Positions 25,185 to 33,452 of a stretch of 35,034 nucleotides of DNA are shown in pieces. The notes beneath the pieces were generated by a model. It worked only from the letters and a program-made list of their open reading frames with translations, searched no databases and was not told where the DNA came from. Each line of letters starts with the position of its first letter. The stretch's first letter is position 1. Origin of the DNA: Firmicutes bacterium CAG:534 (GTDB lineage Bacteria; Bacillota; Clostridia; Lachnospirales; Lachnospiraceae); contig FR894503.1 in NCBI GenBank assembly GCA_000436115.1, positions 10,594-45,627 on the forward strand, given 5' to 3'. The position numbers and the translations under genes are program-made.

Positions 25185-25985
25185 TCAGAAGCTGTGACCG
25201 CCGCCACCGCCTCCACCACCGCCTCCTCCGCCGCCACCGCCGGAGCCGCCTCCTCCACTGGAGCTTGGCGGAGAATAAACCTTCGTGGTATTCTTATAAA
25301 CGGCTTTCTTATTACTAAGCCTGTACTGATACCGGATCCCTTCCAGAAGCTGTCTTTCTCCTGCTTTTTTCTTTCTGGATCCTCCCATGACAAGAAGGAA
25401 ATTAATCATCAGGGCAAGAATCACCGCAAGGAACAGGTTGCTGACATACTTCATGGGCCTTGCAATCTTCTGTCCCTTTAAAAGGGTCAACGCCTGGTCA
25501 AAGGCCGTATAGCTGCAGATGTAATATTCCCGATCGGAAGCATATTTGTATACGTTATCCGTAATGGTATCCGCATAGGCAGTTGTAATAGTCTTATAGA
25601 TCGCTCCATTGCTGTGGATCCAGATATTCCGGTTATCCATATCGATCAAAAAGACGATCGCGCTGTTTGATCCGAATTGTTCCTCGTAATATTGCCTGAT
25701 ATAGTTTTCCGTTGTTGTGCTGTTATAATCGATGGACTTAAATGCCGCATTTCCGTATGCGGTGATCTGATCCATCAGATCCATCAATGCCTCTTCTTCG
25801 TCCTGGTCAAGCAGATCTGCGTCATCCTGCATGACCACATAGTATCCGTTTCCAAGGCTGCCCTGCCTGGTTCTTGCCTGTGCCGGTAGCGCCCAAAGCT
25901 GACTGAACACGATCGTTCCAAGCAGAAGCAAAACGCCTCCCTTAAGAAGGTGCAAAAACGATCTTTTCCTTTTACGCACGGTCAT
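25185..25985 (-). CDS. TPM-domain membrane protein with glycine-rich C-terminus
   Basis: The 266-residue protein has a basic N-terminus and a signal or anchor helix (about 15-36, ending LPAQA). A TPM (Psb32/MOLO-1-like) domain follows (about 45-165), including YVVMQDDADLLDQDEEEALMDLM and NSAIVFLIDMDNRNIWIHSNG. A second helix lies at about 180-203, then a basic cytoplasmic region, and a tail with about 20 glycines ending HSF. The tail type is common in bacterial YgcG-like TPM proteins. Their function is not settled. The start at 25985 lies inside the end of the upstream zinc-ribbon gene (14-bp overlap, GGGAGGTG upstream), so the two are coupled. Confidence 0.85.
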   Translation of the reverse strand: MTVRKRKRSFLHLLKGGVLLLLGTIVFSQLWALPAQARTRQGSLGNGYYVVMQDDADLLDQDEEEALMDLMDQITAYGNAAFKSIDYNSTTTENYIRQYYEEQFGSNSAIVFLIDMDNRNIWIHSNGAIYKTITTAYADTITDNVYKYASDREYYICSYTAFDQALTLLKGQKIARPMKYVSNLFLAVILALMINFLLVMGGSRKKKAGERQLLEGIRYQYRLSNKKAVYKNTTKVYSPPSSSGGGGSGGGGGGGGGGGGGGGHSF

Positions 25986-27579
25986 CACCTCCCTGCCTGT
26001 CAAACTGCGGAAGCCTTCGCATGGCAATTCTGTTATAATTCCTGATCACTTCCACAAATCTGTACAGGATCACTCCGAAAATAGCTACGGTACAGCCATA
26101 ATAGTAAAGGTCTGAAACCGGATGGAAAAAGGTGATGGCCACAGCCGCAAGTGCGCAAAGCACACAGGCGGCCCGCGCCAGGGGCTGCTGTTTCCCCTTT
26201 TCTCCTTCCTGATCTTCGTCAAAAAACCGGATAATTTCGATAACGCCTATTCCAAGGGTCGATCCATACACGAAAAACCCTGAAATCATCCCTTTCACAG
26301 AAGAAAAAAAGTTTATAATCATAGGGATCCAGACAAGAACCCAGAAAATCGTAGGTATAACACTTCCTTTGCCGCTTTTCTTCTTTTTCGTTTCTTTCTT
26401 TTCTTTCTGAGCTTCCTTTTCCTTCTGATCTGCGCAGGACGGCTCCTTCCATTTCTGATGCTCCATTCCCCTGTCGCCCTCATGGCGCTCCATTTTGCGT
26501 ATGATCCGAAGCTCTCTTACACAGATCAGCGCCACCAGAAAGCTTAAAAGGCATCCAATCCCCAGCAGAACAGGCGGCCTCAAGGTGAAAAACAGATTAA
26601 GCAGCAAAAACAGCGGAAACGCCAGGAGCAAAGAACCAAGCAGATACCTTTTGGGATCCACCGGCAGATCTGCCACCACCTTGCCTGTCTGTCCGTTTAC
26701 TGCCACATAGGCCACTCTGTCCTGATTTCGATAGGAAAGAAACCAGACCGGATACATGGTGCTGTCTATGTCCCTGATCCTGGTGTGCAGCGTTTCTGTC
26801 AGTCCCACCTCCTTCTCCGGGGCATAGGAGGAAAATTCCTTTTCGTTCCACAGACATTTGTAGGTATGCTCATTGGCCTGCTTCTTAGCGTCTTCCTCAT
26901 ACACCCCAGAGTCTACATCTGCCGTATCTGCGTAAAAGCCGCTGAGAAAGGCCGGTGTAAATTTTACAAGCTCCTTCGCGTCATAAGGGGCCAGATTTTC
27001 ACTGATGTCATCATAAAAGGATGAGGAAGCGTCACAGGAATATCCCAGATAATAGCTGTCCAGGTCTCCCTGCAGATCATAATGGGAGGTGCAGATATAA
27101 TTTCCTTCTCTTTTGGTTCTTTCTCCTTTCAGGGTTACCCCGCCCTCTTGCACTACCTGGTAAGTCCAGTAGGGCATATAAATCCCCCGGAAGCCGTCTA
27201 TGTATTTGGGATCCTTCAGTTCCCCAGGGGCAAAGAAAGCCCGCCGCATTCTTTTCTCATAGGAATGCTTGCAGTCCTCCTTGGTTTTTTGGAAGGGAAT
27301 GATATACTTAGGGCGCTGCATCCTTTCCAGTCTTGTTGATAAAATGGTTGCGGCTCCGCAAAAGCTGCAAAAGGAAGTGGCGTCCTGATCCGTGCTGTAA
27401 AGCTCTCCGCCGCACTGGGGGCAGGTAAATACCGTTGTCTCAAAGTCCTTTTCTTCTTTTGCATCTGTCTCCTTGTTCAGAGAATAGGGATCAAAATGCC
27501 CGCCGCAATAAGCACATCCCATTTGCTGAGATGCAATGTCAAATTTTAAGTTTCCTCCACAATTTGGACATTCGTACAT
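25972..27579 (-). CDS. Double zinc-ribbon multi-pass membrane protein
   Basis: The 535-residue protein begins with two four-cysteine zinc ribbons: Cys-4, 7, 22, 25 and Cys-53, 56, 71, 74. A soluble region follows (about 85-300) with RPKYIIPFQKTKED and YIDGFRGIYMPYWTY, and then WFLSYRNQDRVAYVAVNGQTG, which resembles a PepSY-like or short beta segment. Next come membrane segments (about 308-355, 405-450, 465-510) separated by a very lysine- and glutamate-rich stretch (375-402). Proteins of this architecture are widespread in Clostridia but I know of no proven function. It is paired with the TPM protein downstream, and the two probably form one membrane unit. Confidence 0.8.
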   Translation of the reverse strand: MYECPNCGGNLKFDIASQQMGCAYCGGHFDPYSLNKETDAKEEKDFETTVFTCPQCGGELYSTDQDATSFCSFCGAATILSTRLERMQRPKYIIPFQKTKEDCKHSYEKRMRRAFFAPGELKDPKYIDGFRGIYMPYWTYQVVQEGGVTLKGERTKREGNYICTSHYDLQGDLDSYYLGYSCDASSSFYDDISENLAPYDAKELVKFTPAFLSGFYADTADVDSGVYEEDAKKQANEHTYKCLWNEKEFSSYAPEKEVGLTETLHTRIRDIDSTMYPVWFLSYRNQDRVAYVAVNGQTGKVVADLPVDPKRYLLGSLLLAFPLFLLLNLFFTLRPPVLLGIGCLLSFLVALICVRELRIIRKMERHEGDRGMEHQKWKEPSCADQKEKEAQKEKKETKKKKSGKGSVIPTIFWVLVWIPMIINFFSSVKGMISGFFVYGSTLGIGVIEIIRFFDEDQEGEKGKQQPLARAACVLCALAAVAITFFHPVSDLYYYGCTVAIFGVILYRFVEVIRNYNRIAMRRLPQFDRQGGDDRA

Positions 27580-27586
27580 GTCATCC

Positions 27587-28146
27587 TTACCTTTCAGCCC
27601 GAAGCCTTGCTTTTTCTCTGTACAAGGCCTGATCTGCCTGTGCGATCAGTTCTTCGGGATCTCTTGTTTTTTTATCCCAGGTGCTGTAGCCTACGGAGGC
27701 CGTCACCAGATAGGGAAGCTCCTTTTCTTCGCATTTCATTTTCAGGAGCTTACAAAAGCTTTCTACGATCTTTTCCGGCTCATTGGAGACTTCGCCATAA
27801 TCTACAATGGTAAATTCATCCCCTCCATATCTGGAAACAAATAAATGGTAGTCCCTGGCAAGAATCATCAGGCTTTCCGCCACGGCCATAAGCGCATGGT
27901 CGCCCTCCGCATGACCATAATTATCATTGATCAGCTTAAAGGAATTGACGTCAAGCATATAGACAGTTAAAGGATGATCCTCCTGCTGGGTCTTTTTCCC
28001 GCCCTGCGTATCTTTGCCATGGCAAACAAAAACCAGTAATAAGCGGTCAGCGTCATACAGATCAAAGAAAGGGCATTGGCCAGCCATGCAGCAACCGGCA
28101 TTCTATTGGGTTCTATGGAAATGCTATCCTCTTTAGGAAATTCCAT
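27587..28146 (-). pseudogene. Frame-disrupted GGDEF-domain protein
   Basis: Two frames together make one truncated gene. The first (28146-27967) starts with ATG three bases after the MATE stop, with GGAAGGAT upstream, and encodes MEFPKEDSISIEPNRMPVAA, a membrane helix (about 17-43), RRAGK, and soon stops: 59 residues. The second frame carries MLDVNSFKLINDNYGHAEGD, SRYGGDEFTIV and ASVGYSTWD up to 27587. A one-base change in the A5 run at 27993-27997 would join them. Even joined, the LTGLxNR opening of the GGDEF domain is missing, so about 25 residues have been lost as well. The GGDEF motif itself is intact. Internal initiation at an ATG near 27955 cannot be excluded. Cyclase activity is doubtful. 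Confidence 0.7.
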
Positions 28147-28149
28147 GTC

Positions 28150-29526
28150 TTATCCTTCCAATTCCTTTTGATCCCTTGTAATGTTTTTCATCCATTTATG
28201 CTTAAAATAATGGATAAAAATGAAAGGCATCTTTTCAAGCTCATCCAGGGTCATCACAAAATAAACCCAGATAGGAGGCAGCTTCAGCACATAGGCGGCA
28301 ACAGCCATCAAAGGAACCGCCACTCCCCACATAAATATGGTATCCAGGATCATTCCAAATTTAGAATCCCCGCCGCCTCTGAAGCATCCACAGATCAGGC
28401 AGGTATTTACAGCCTCCCCAACAAGCCTCCAGGTGGTCATAATCATCAGGATCCCCAAATAAGAAAGAGCCGTAGGCGTCAGCTTATCACTGTAAAATCG
28501 AAGCATCAGCGGCCGGATCGCCAGGATCACCCCACAGCCCAGAAGACTGACCACAAAGGTAAGCCGGAGCATCCTGCTGGCATACACTTTTGTATCCTCC
28601 ATCCGGTTTTCTCCAAGGGTCTGACTGACAATGATGGTCGTGGCATTGGCAAAACCGCGGCACACAATGGCTCCCATATTCACCACCATAACAGCTACCG
28701 CATTGGCTGCCACCATATCATCTCCGATATGCCCCAGGATCGCCGTAAAGGTAGAGGCTGCCACTCCCCACACCAGATCATTGATCACCGCAGGGGCGCT
28801 GATCTTTATGAAATCCTTGAAAAGAACTCCTGACGACCGGAACAGATTTTCCAATTTAATTTTCACATCCCTGCTGACAGCAGAATATACAATGCACATG
28901 ACCGCTTCGACCACTCTGGCACTTACCGTTCCAAGTGCCACGCCGATGACCCCTAATTTCGGCAGTCCGAACAGTCCAAAAATAAAGGTAGCGTTTAAAA
29001 GCACATTGACCAGAAGGGAGACCACATAAATAACCGAGGGGAACACCACCTTCCCCACACTGCGGAGCGCACTGACAAAGATCTGGGAAAAGCCCATAAA
29101 AATAAAAGAAAATGACAGTACCCTTAGATACCTTATACCCTCATGAATGGTCTCTGGGCTGCTGGTGAACAGCCTCATAATCGCCCCGGGAAAGAAAAAG
29201 GATATGGAAAAGAAAATAAGTGAGATCAGGATCACCACTCTGGAAGCCAGACCAAGGATCCTCTCCACCGTCTGCTTATCTCCCTTTCCCCAATACTGTG
29301 CGCACAATACGCTTGTGCCCGCTGACAGTCCGTAATAAAAGCAAAACAGCACAAAGGTATACTGGTTTGCCAGGGAAGAAGCTGCCATTGCCGTCTGGCT
29401 TACATAGCCAAGCATGATCGTATCCGCAGAATTTACCAGCGTACTGATCAGATTTTGTATCATAATGGGAAAAGCTAACTGTATTGCATACAGCAGGAAT
29501 TGTTTTTTGTCTAATCGTGTTTTCAT
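28150..29526 (-). CDS. MATE-family efflux transporter
   Basis: The 458-residue protein has twelve predicted membrane helices in two related halves, starting KKQFLLYAIQLAFPIMIQNL and SADTIMLGYVSQTAMAASSLANQ. Typical MATE features include QYWGKGDKQTVERILG and PAVINDLVWGVAASTFTAILGHIGDD. MATE proteins export drugs or metabolites using Na+ or H+ gradients. It is the first gene of the unit MATE-(GGDEF)-zinc ribbon-TPM. It is in the same superfamily as Wzx flippases, but its sequence and position, away from the glycosyltransferases, do not support that role. GAGGATAAG lies about 11 nt upstream of the start. Confidence 0.93.
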   Translation of the reverse strand: MKTRLDKKQFLLYAIQLAFPIMIQNLISTLVNSADTIMLGYVSQTAMAASSLANQYTFVLFCFYYGLSAGTSVLCAQYWGKGDKQTVERILGLASRVVILISLIFFSISFFFPGAIMRLFTSSPETIHEGIRYLRVLSFSFIFMGFSQIFVSALRSVGKVVFPSVIYVVSLLVNVLLNATFIFGLFGLPKLGVIGVALGTVSARVVEAVMCIVYSAVSRDVKIKLENLFRSSGVLFKDFIKISAPAVINDLVWGVAASTFTAILGHIGDDMVAANAVAVMVVNMGAIVCRGFANATTIIVSQTLGENRMEDTKVYASRMLRLTFVVSLLGCGVILAIRPLMLRFYSDKLTPTALSYLGILMIMTTWRLVGEAVNTCLICGCFRGGGDSKFGMILDTIFMWGVAVPLMAVAAYVLKLPPIWVYFVMTLDELEKMPFIFIHYFKHKWMKNITRDQKELEG

Positions 29527-29874
29527 TTTTCAATCTTATCCTCATTCCAAAAATATTGTACTTTCCCTATCTTCTCTTATCTCTCACCACTTTGCAAGTG
29601 CCTTTTTGAGTTTCTTTTGCAGATCTATACGGTTGCTGCGGATTTTTGCCCCGGTTTTCTTTCCGCTTATTAAAATTTATTGTATCACATTTTCTGCCGT
29701 TGTTTGAATTGCATTATTTCCAGAGCTTTGTATCTACTTGACTCTGTTTCATGTCTGCTTTCCGCTTTTACAAAAGAAAAAGCCGAGTTTCTCAGTATTT
29801 CTAAGATTTCTCGGCTTTTATTAAACTTCTTAAAGCATAGTTGTTGAAGTCCAGAGACATCTATGTATTTTCGT
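29527..29874. other. 348-bp non-coding interval
   Basis: No gene is evident. It holds the terminator at 29777-29829 and, at its left end, the stretch at 29526-29543 that matches the border of the structured repeat (17 bases identical to 17139-17155). The middle is A+T-rich without a convincing reading frame. The composition changes here: genes to the right use visibly more A+T-rich codons. Confidence 0.6.
29777..29829. terminator. Bidirectional-looking terminator after the peptidase-E-like gene
   Basis: AAAAGCCGAG (29777-29786) pairs perfectly with CTCGGCTTTT (29820-29829); the 33-nt interior can add a few pairs. On the minus strand the stem is followed by TTTTTCTTTTG. It lies 46 bp after the stop at 29875. 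Confidence 0.75.
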
Positions 29875-30543
29875 CTAGTTAATCAGCTTAGCAAGGATAT
29901 TTTCAGTAACTGGTACGATTTCCTCTTTATCTATCAAAAATATCCGCCCGATTATTTCAGCAACACCGTCTTTGATAAAGATTGCACTTTCATCCTTCAT
30001 TGCACAGACTGGTAATGCTTTGGAAACCTGCTTCAGTACTTGCACAAGTTCCTTATCCTCCTCATTGTAATGTGCCTTAATGGTAATATTAGTAAGGCCT
30101 AAGCCCATATAAGGAGTAAGCGATTCATAAATATCTACTGAATGCTTCGCCATATTGATCGATCCAGCACTTACCCCCAATATTACTGCATGGCTATTAC
30201 AAATTTCTTCATATATTTCTTTTTCATGGATCAACTGCATTTGTAATGTAGCATTGCCACCCATAAGAAAAATACAGGAGGCGTTCTTTATCATTTGTTT
30301 TGCATCAGCAATATCCGTATGCGCATCAATAACGCTGACTCTTTGAAACGCCAGGCCACACTCTGCAAACATATCATGCATACCTTTAGAATTACTGTTA
30401 TTTCTGTCAAAGTCCGCAGGCCATGCGCTGATAAACACCAGCTGCTCCCGCGTCACCAATTCGGCCTTAAGCTTTCCCGTTATTTCCTTTGGAAAATGAT
30501 GAGTGGGAAATCCCGAGAATAATCCTAATAATTTCTGCTTCAT
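29875..30543 (-). CDS. Peptidase E-like (S51 family) / class I glutamine amidotransferase-like protein
   Basis: The 222-residue protein has the S51 nucleophile motif GVSAGSINM (catalytic Ser) and FLMGGNATLQM, which in this family shapes the active site. Classical PepE cleaves Asp-X dipeptides; many homologues have unknown substrates, so only the fold and nucleophile are certain. AAGGAGATACAC precedes the start at 30543, which is preferred over an in-frame ATG five codons upstream that overlaps the ribosome site. Its codon use is more A+T-rich than that of the genes to its left. It is a single-gene unit, with a terminator after it. Confidence 0.82.
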   Translation of the reverse strand: MKQKLLGLFSGFPTHHFPKEITGKLKAELVTREQLVFISAWPADFDRNNSNSKGMHDMFAECGLAFQRVSVIDAHTDIADAKQMIKNASCIFLMGGNATLQMQLIHEKEIYEEICNSHAVILGVSAGSINMAKHSVDIYESLTPYMGLGLTNITIKAHYNEEDKELVQVLKQVSKALPVCAMKDESAIFIKDGVAEIIGRIFLIDKEEIVPVTENILAKLIN

Positions 30544-30604
30544 GTGTATCTCCTTCATTGGTAAAAGGTGGTCGGAATACTTTAAAACGAAATGTTATTT
30601 GAGT

Positions 30605-30643
30605 GGAGAGAACAAGCAAAACCTTGACTTGTTTTTTCTCTCC
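30605..30643. other. Hairpin between the HAD and peptidase-E-like genes
   Basis: GGAGAGAA-CAAG and CTTG-TT(TTT)TCTCTCC form a long stem. No T-run follows on the minus strand (ACTCAAATAAC), so it is a poor terminator. It could be an operator or a weak terminator for the HAD gene. Confidence 0.45.
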
Positions 30644-30653
30644 ATATACATAT

Positions 30654-31430
30654 CTATATTATTTTATTCTCAATAAAATTTGCAATACCCTCTTCATCAT
30701 TTGATCCAATTATAATATCTGCTCTCTCTTTTACCTCATCAATCGCATTCCCCATTGCGACACCTGTTCCACATAGTTCCAGCATTCCTATATCTGCATA
30801 ATCATCTCCGAATGCAATAATTGAATCTGTACTAAATCCACATACTTCCGTAATCTTCATAATTGCATTTTCCTTTGTCACGTTCTTTTTCGTAAACTTG
30901 TACCAAAATCCATCTGAGAAACGAATACAATCACTATCAGAGAGACTTTGAGCTAACTTATCTGCTTTATCCTGGTCAAAAATCTCAACACACATTTTCA
31001 ATGAACACTCGGCAAAATCCGAAAAGTCTGTATAAATGCTGTCGCCCCAGCTTTTATCTATTTTCTTCGGATCTATTTTATAATTCCAATAATGTGCCTC
31101 TATCGTATCTATCGTAATTTCGCAGTCATTTCCACAAATATTTCTTGCCATATCAATCATGGCCTTTGTTTCTTCTACAGAAAATTCCGCCTTATAAATA
31201 TATTCTGTTTTGTATTTTACTAATGCACCTCCACTTGATATTAAAATGTCAGGCATCAATTCTTTTAAATACGCTAAAGAGTTCTGTTCACTTCTGGATG
31301 TAGAAACGCCTATCAAAATATTATTTTCCCTACATTTTTTAAGGACTGACAATGTTCTGCTTGATATTGTTTTATCACTCTGTAATAGGGTGCCGTCCAA
31401 ATCAAATAAAAGCAGTTTACACTTCTTCAT
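30654..31430 (-). CDS. Cof-type HAD-IIB sugar-phosphatase-like hydrolase
   Basis: The 258-residue protein has all HAD motifs: LLLFDLDGTLL (motif I, nucleophile Asp and acid/base Asp), GVSTSRSE (motif II), Lys within KKNVTKENAI (motif III), and IIAFGDDYADIGML (motif IV), with the GTGVAMGNAIDEVKERADIIIG tail of Cof-type enzymes. These dephosphorylate sugar phosphates, flavin phosphates and similar compounds; the substrate is not predictable. The start has AAGGAAAAAGTGAC upstream. Codon use is A+T-rich. Confidence 0.9.
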   Translation of the reverse strand: MKKCKLLLFDLDGTLLQSDKTISSRTLSVLKKCRENNILIGVSTSRSEQNSLAYLKELMPDILISSGGALVKYKTEYIYKAEFSVEETKAMIDMARNICGNDCEITIDTIEAHYWNYKIDPKKIDKSWGDSIYTDFSDFAECSLKMCVEIFDQDKADKLAQSLSDSDCIRFSDGFWYKFTKKNVTKENAIMKITEVCGFSTDSIIAFGDDYADIGMLELCGTGVAMGNAIDEVKERADIIIGSNDEEGIANFIENKII

Positions 31431-31530
31431 GTCACTTTTTCCTTTCTATTTCCTGGATTTCTCTATAATTGATTTTACAAATATTACTCTTCACATAAAT
31501 AGAGCCAAACCAGAACCATTTGATAAAGCA

Positions 31531-31568
31531 AATGCCGGAAACCCGCGTAAATACAGGTTTTCGGCATT
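31531..31568 (-). terminator. Terminator of the TetR-SDR operon
   Basis: AATGCCGGAAACC (31531-31543) and GGTTTTCGGCATT (31556-31568) form a 13-bp stem with one G-U pair and a 12-nt loop. On the minus strand it is followed by TGCTTTATC. It lies about 110 bp after the SDR stop. Confidence 0.7.
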
Positions 31569-31679
31569 CCTATTCGTTATTCAAACTCGGCAAATTATTG
31601 CCATGAGGGTATTATAACACGACCGGTAATTAAATCAATCCGCATTTCGCAAAATTACACCCTATATATAATTAAAATT

Positions 31680-32441
31680 TTACAAAGCATTTGTTTTAGT
31701 ACAATTTGCTGTTAACTTTGAAAGCAAATCTCCCATTTTTGTTGGGAACAAGTAGCAGCCAAACGTTTGCATTTTCTGATTAAAACTGTGACATATGATA
31801 AACCTCTTTGAATTTATATGCTTTGCAAGTCCATAACCAACTTTTTCGGGCAATGCCTTGAACTCATCAGGAACAGGAAGAGGTGACGCTGATTCTGTTC
31901 TAGTGAGAGGTGGATGCATAATATGAAATGTAATATTATCCTTTGCATACTCAATTCTCAAACATTTCGCTAACGCTTCTAATGCACCCTTTGTAGAACT
32001 GTAAGGCGAAATATTTATAAATCCTGTCACACCTACACCTGAGCTTGTAAAAATCACACGTCCTTTTTTCTGTACCGACATGTAAGGAATAACGCATTTT
32101 ACCAAACGTAATGCACCGAAATAATTAACATTAAAAACATCCTTATATGTATCTAAATCCGTTTCGCTTTCACTTTCAAATGTACATTTACAGGCATTAT
32201 GAACAGCAATATCAATAGTATCAAACTCTGCAACCGTTTCGTCAACCGCTCTCTTTACTTCAGCATAATTTCTCAAATCCACCTTATAAAAAATAAGACA
32301 GTCATATCTCTTTTTGAGATTTGCAAGATTGTCTGTTTCAATATCCAAAACCGATACCTTATTTCCCTCAGCAAGCAGCTTTTCCACCATATAGTAACCA
32401 ATACCTTGATTTGCTCCCGTGACAATAATATTATCAGCCAT
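31680..32441 (-). CDS. Short-chain dehydrogenase/reductase (SDR)
   Basis: The 253-residue classical SDR has the cofactor loop VTGANQGIGYYMVEKL (TGxxxGxG, residues 8-15), VSVLDIETDN (an Asp that favours NAD(H)), HNACKC in place of the usual NNAG, the catalytic Ser in IFTSSGVGVTG and the YxxxK of YSSTKGALEALAK. The substrate is unknown. It is translated together with the TetR regulator upstream (8-bp overlap; AGGAGGTTGCA before the start), so it is almost certainly under that repressor's control. The C-terminus after residue 190 is unlike the best-known subfamilies. Confidence 0.9.
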   Translation of the reverse strand: MADNIIVTGANQGIGYYMVEKLLAEGNKVSVLDIETDNLANLKKRYDCLIFYKVDLRNYAEVKRAVDETVAEFDTIDIAVHNACKCTFESESETDLDTYKDVFNVNYFGALRLVKCVIPYMSVQKKGRVIFTSSGVGVTGFINISPYSSTKGALEALAKCLRIEYAKDNITFHIMHPPLTRTESASPLPVPDEFKALPEKVGYGLAKHINSKRFIICHSFNQKMQTFGCYLFPTKMGDLLSKLTANCTKTNAL

Positions 32442-33048
32442 TGCAACCTCCTATTTCTTCAAAAAACATCTGTATATGCTTATATGCATCTATACGGAAT
32501 GCCTCTTTGCTTTCTTCTGTTAATTCTCCATTGAACAGCCATTTCTGTGCATAGAAATAAATTGGAGCATAATATTTTACTGCAAGATATTCGCTATCAC
32601 AATTTGTAATTATTCCAGCACTCATCAATGCTGAAAAAATATTTCTTTGAAAATTGAGTGGCTCATCCATAAGCCAGTGCTGATACAGCTTTCGTGCATT
32701 TTCATTATTAAACTGTTCGATAAACATGATCCGCATAACCTTATTGCAGAAATCATTCATAAGATATTGTTCGAAAAAGCAATCAGAAACAGTATTGATA
32801 CCATCTGAAAAAGAATTCTGTCCGTCTGTAAGACTGTTTTCAAGTTGAAGCATCATACCTTTTGCGGTTTCAGAAAACCTGCCCAGCAATACATCAAAAA
32901 TATTCTGCTTATTTTCAAAATGATAGTAAACAGAACTTTCTTTAATCCCCACGCACTTACAAATATCTCTAATCGAAACTGCTGAATATCCCCTTTGAGA
33001 AAACAATTCTAAAGAAACGTCTAAAATTTTTTCTCTTGTCGCATTCAT
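32434..33048 (-). CDS. TetR/AcrR-family transcriptional regulator
   Basis: The 204-residue protein has the TetR helix-turn-helix at the N-terminus: TREKILDVSLELFSQRGYSA, then VSIRDICKCVGIKESSVYYHF, then ENKQNIFDVLL. A ligand-binding region with two cysteines near residues 166 and 202 follows. Two palindromes sharing TCTAAC..GTTAGA sit directly upstream, one in the promoter spacer, which strongly suggests autorepression. It is the first gene of a two-gene operon with the SDR. GGAGGCGTATT precedes the start. Confidence 0.93.
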   Translation of the reverse strand: MNATREKILDVSLELFSQRGYSAVSIRDICKCVGIKESSVYYHFENKQNIFDVLLGRFSETAKGMMLQLENSLTDGQNSFSDGINTVSDCFFEQYLMNDFCNKVMRIMFIEQFNNENARKLYQHWLMDEPLNFQRNIFSALMSAGIITNCDSEYLAVKYYAPIYFYAQKWLFNGELTEESKEAFRIDAYKHIQMFFEEIGGCNG

Positions 33049-33060
33049 AATACGCCTCCG

Positions 33061-33108
33061 TCTAACAACTGTTAGATCTATTTTATCTAACGATCGTTAG
33101 ATTGTCAA
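33061..33108 (-). promoter_or_regulatory. Promoter with nested TetR-type operators
   Basis: On the minus strand TTGACA (33103-33108) and TAAAAT (33080-33085) are separated by 17 bp. The perfect 18-bp palindrome ATCTAACGATCGTTAGAT (33085-33102) fills that spacer. A second palindrome, TCTAACA-AC-TGTTAGA (33061-33076), lies downstream of the -10 box; the centres are 25 bp apart. Bound repressor would block polymerase at both boxes. Confidence 0.88.
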
Positions 33109-33178
33109 TACGCTTTAAACAACACTATTTACTGGTATCAGGTAAATAACCCGCACTAACTAAAAATGAATGCCACCT

Positions 33179-33201
33179 GCAACCGTCCAAAGGACGGTTG
33201 C
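33179..33201. other. Perfect 10-bp hairpin at the edge of the mobile-element remnant
   Basis: GCAACCGTCC and GGACGGTTGC pair perfectly around AAA. No T-run follows. It lies between the TetR promoter and the transposon-transfer-assisting gene, 35 bp before the latter's start, and could act on its translation or mark an element boundary. Confidence 0.6.
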
Positions 33202-33235
33202 AAAGACCAAAAACAAGGGATTGAAGGTATGACGC

Positions 33236-33445
33236 ATGAACACATTTACCTTTGAGGAAATCAACCTTATCTGCTGTTACAAAGGAACGACAAGGGCTGA
33301 TACGGTGGCGGCACTGACCGCCGCCCTGCCCTACATGGAAGCGGAGATACGGGAGCTTGCGGAGCGTACAGCGGAAAAGCTGAAGCAACTTACCGAGGAA
33401 GAATTTGCCGGGCTTGCGTTTGAGCCTGCTGAAGATATGGAGTAA
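33236..33445 (+). CDS. Transposon-transfer-assisting family small protein
   Basis: The 69-residue protein begins MNTFTFEEINLICCY and ends FAGLAFEPAEDME. This matches my memory of a small-protein family annotated as transposon-transfer assisting, found on conjugative transposons of gut Clostridia, in its start, its acidic end and its length. Its exact role is not established. None of the usual neighbours (relaxase, VirB4/VirD6-like genes, integrase) is in the window, so this is an isolated fragment of an integrative element. Its codons are more GC-rich than the flanking TetR genes, which supports a different origin. The ribosome site is weak (AAGG, 14 nt upstream). A strong terminator follows at 33453. 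Confidence 0.75.
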   Translation: MNTFTFEEINLICCYKGTTRADTVAALTAALPYMEAEIRELAERTAEKLKQLTEEEFAGLAFEPAEDME

Positions 33446-33452
33446 TAGAACG

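Noticed and set aside
25200..25265. GGC/GCC-rich run that looks like a simple repeat
   Set aside because: It encodes the polyglycine tail of the TPM protein, a known feature of that family; it needs no separate repeat call.
28150..29526. The MATE transporter as the missing Wzx flippase of the polysaccharide locus
   Set aside because: It is in the wrong operon and its motifs fit multidrug-type MATE proteins rather than Wzx.
33166..33255. Short plus-strand frame of 29 codons before the transfer-assisting gene
   Set aside because: It has no ribosome site, is built mainly over a perfect hairpin, and overlaps the start of the supported gene.
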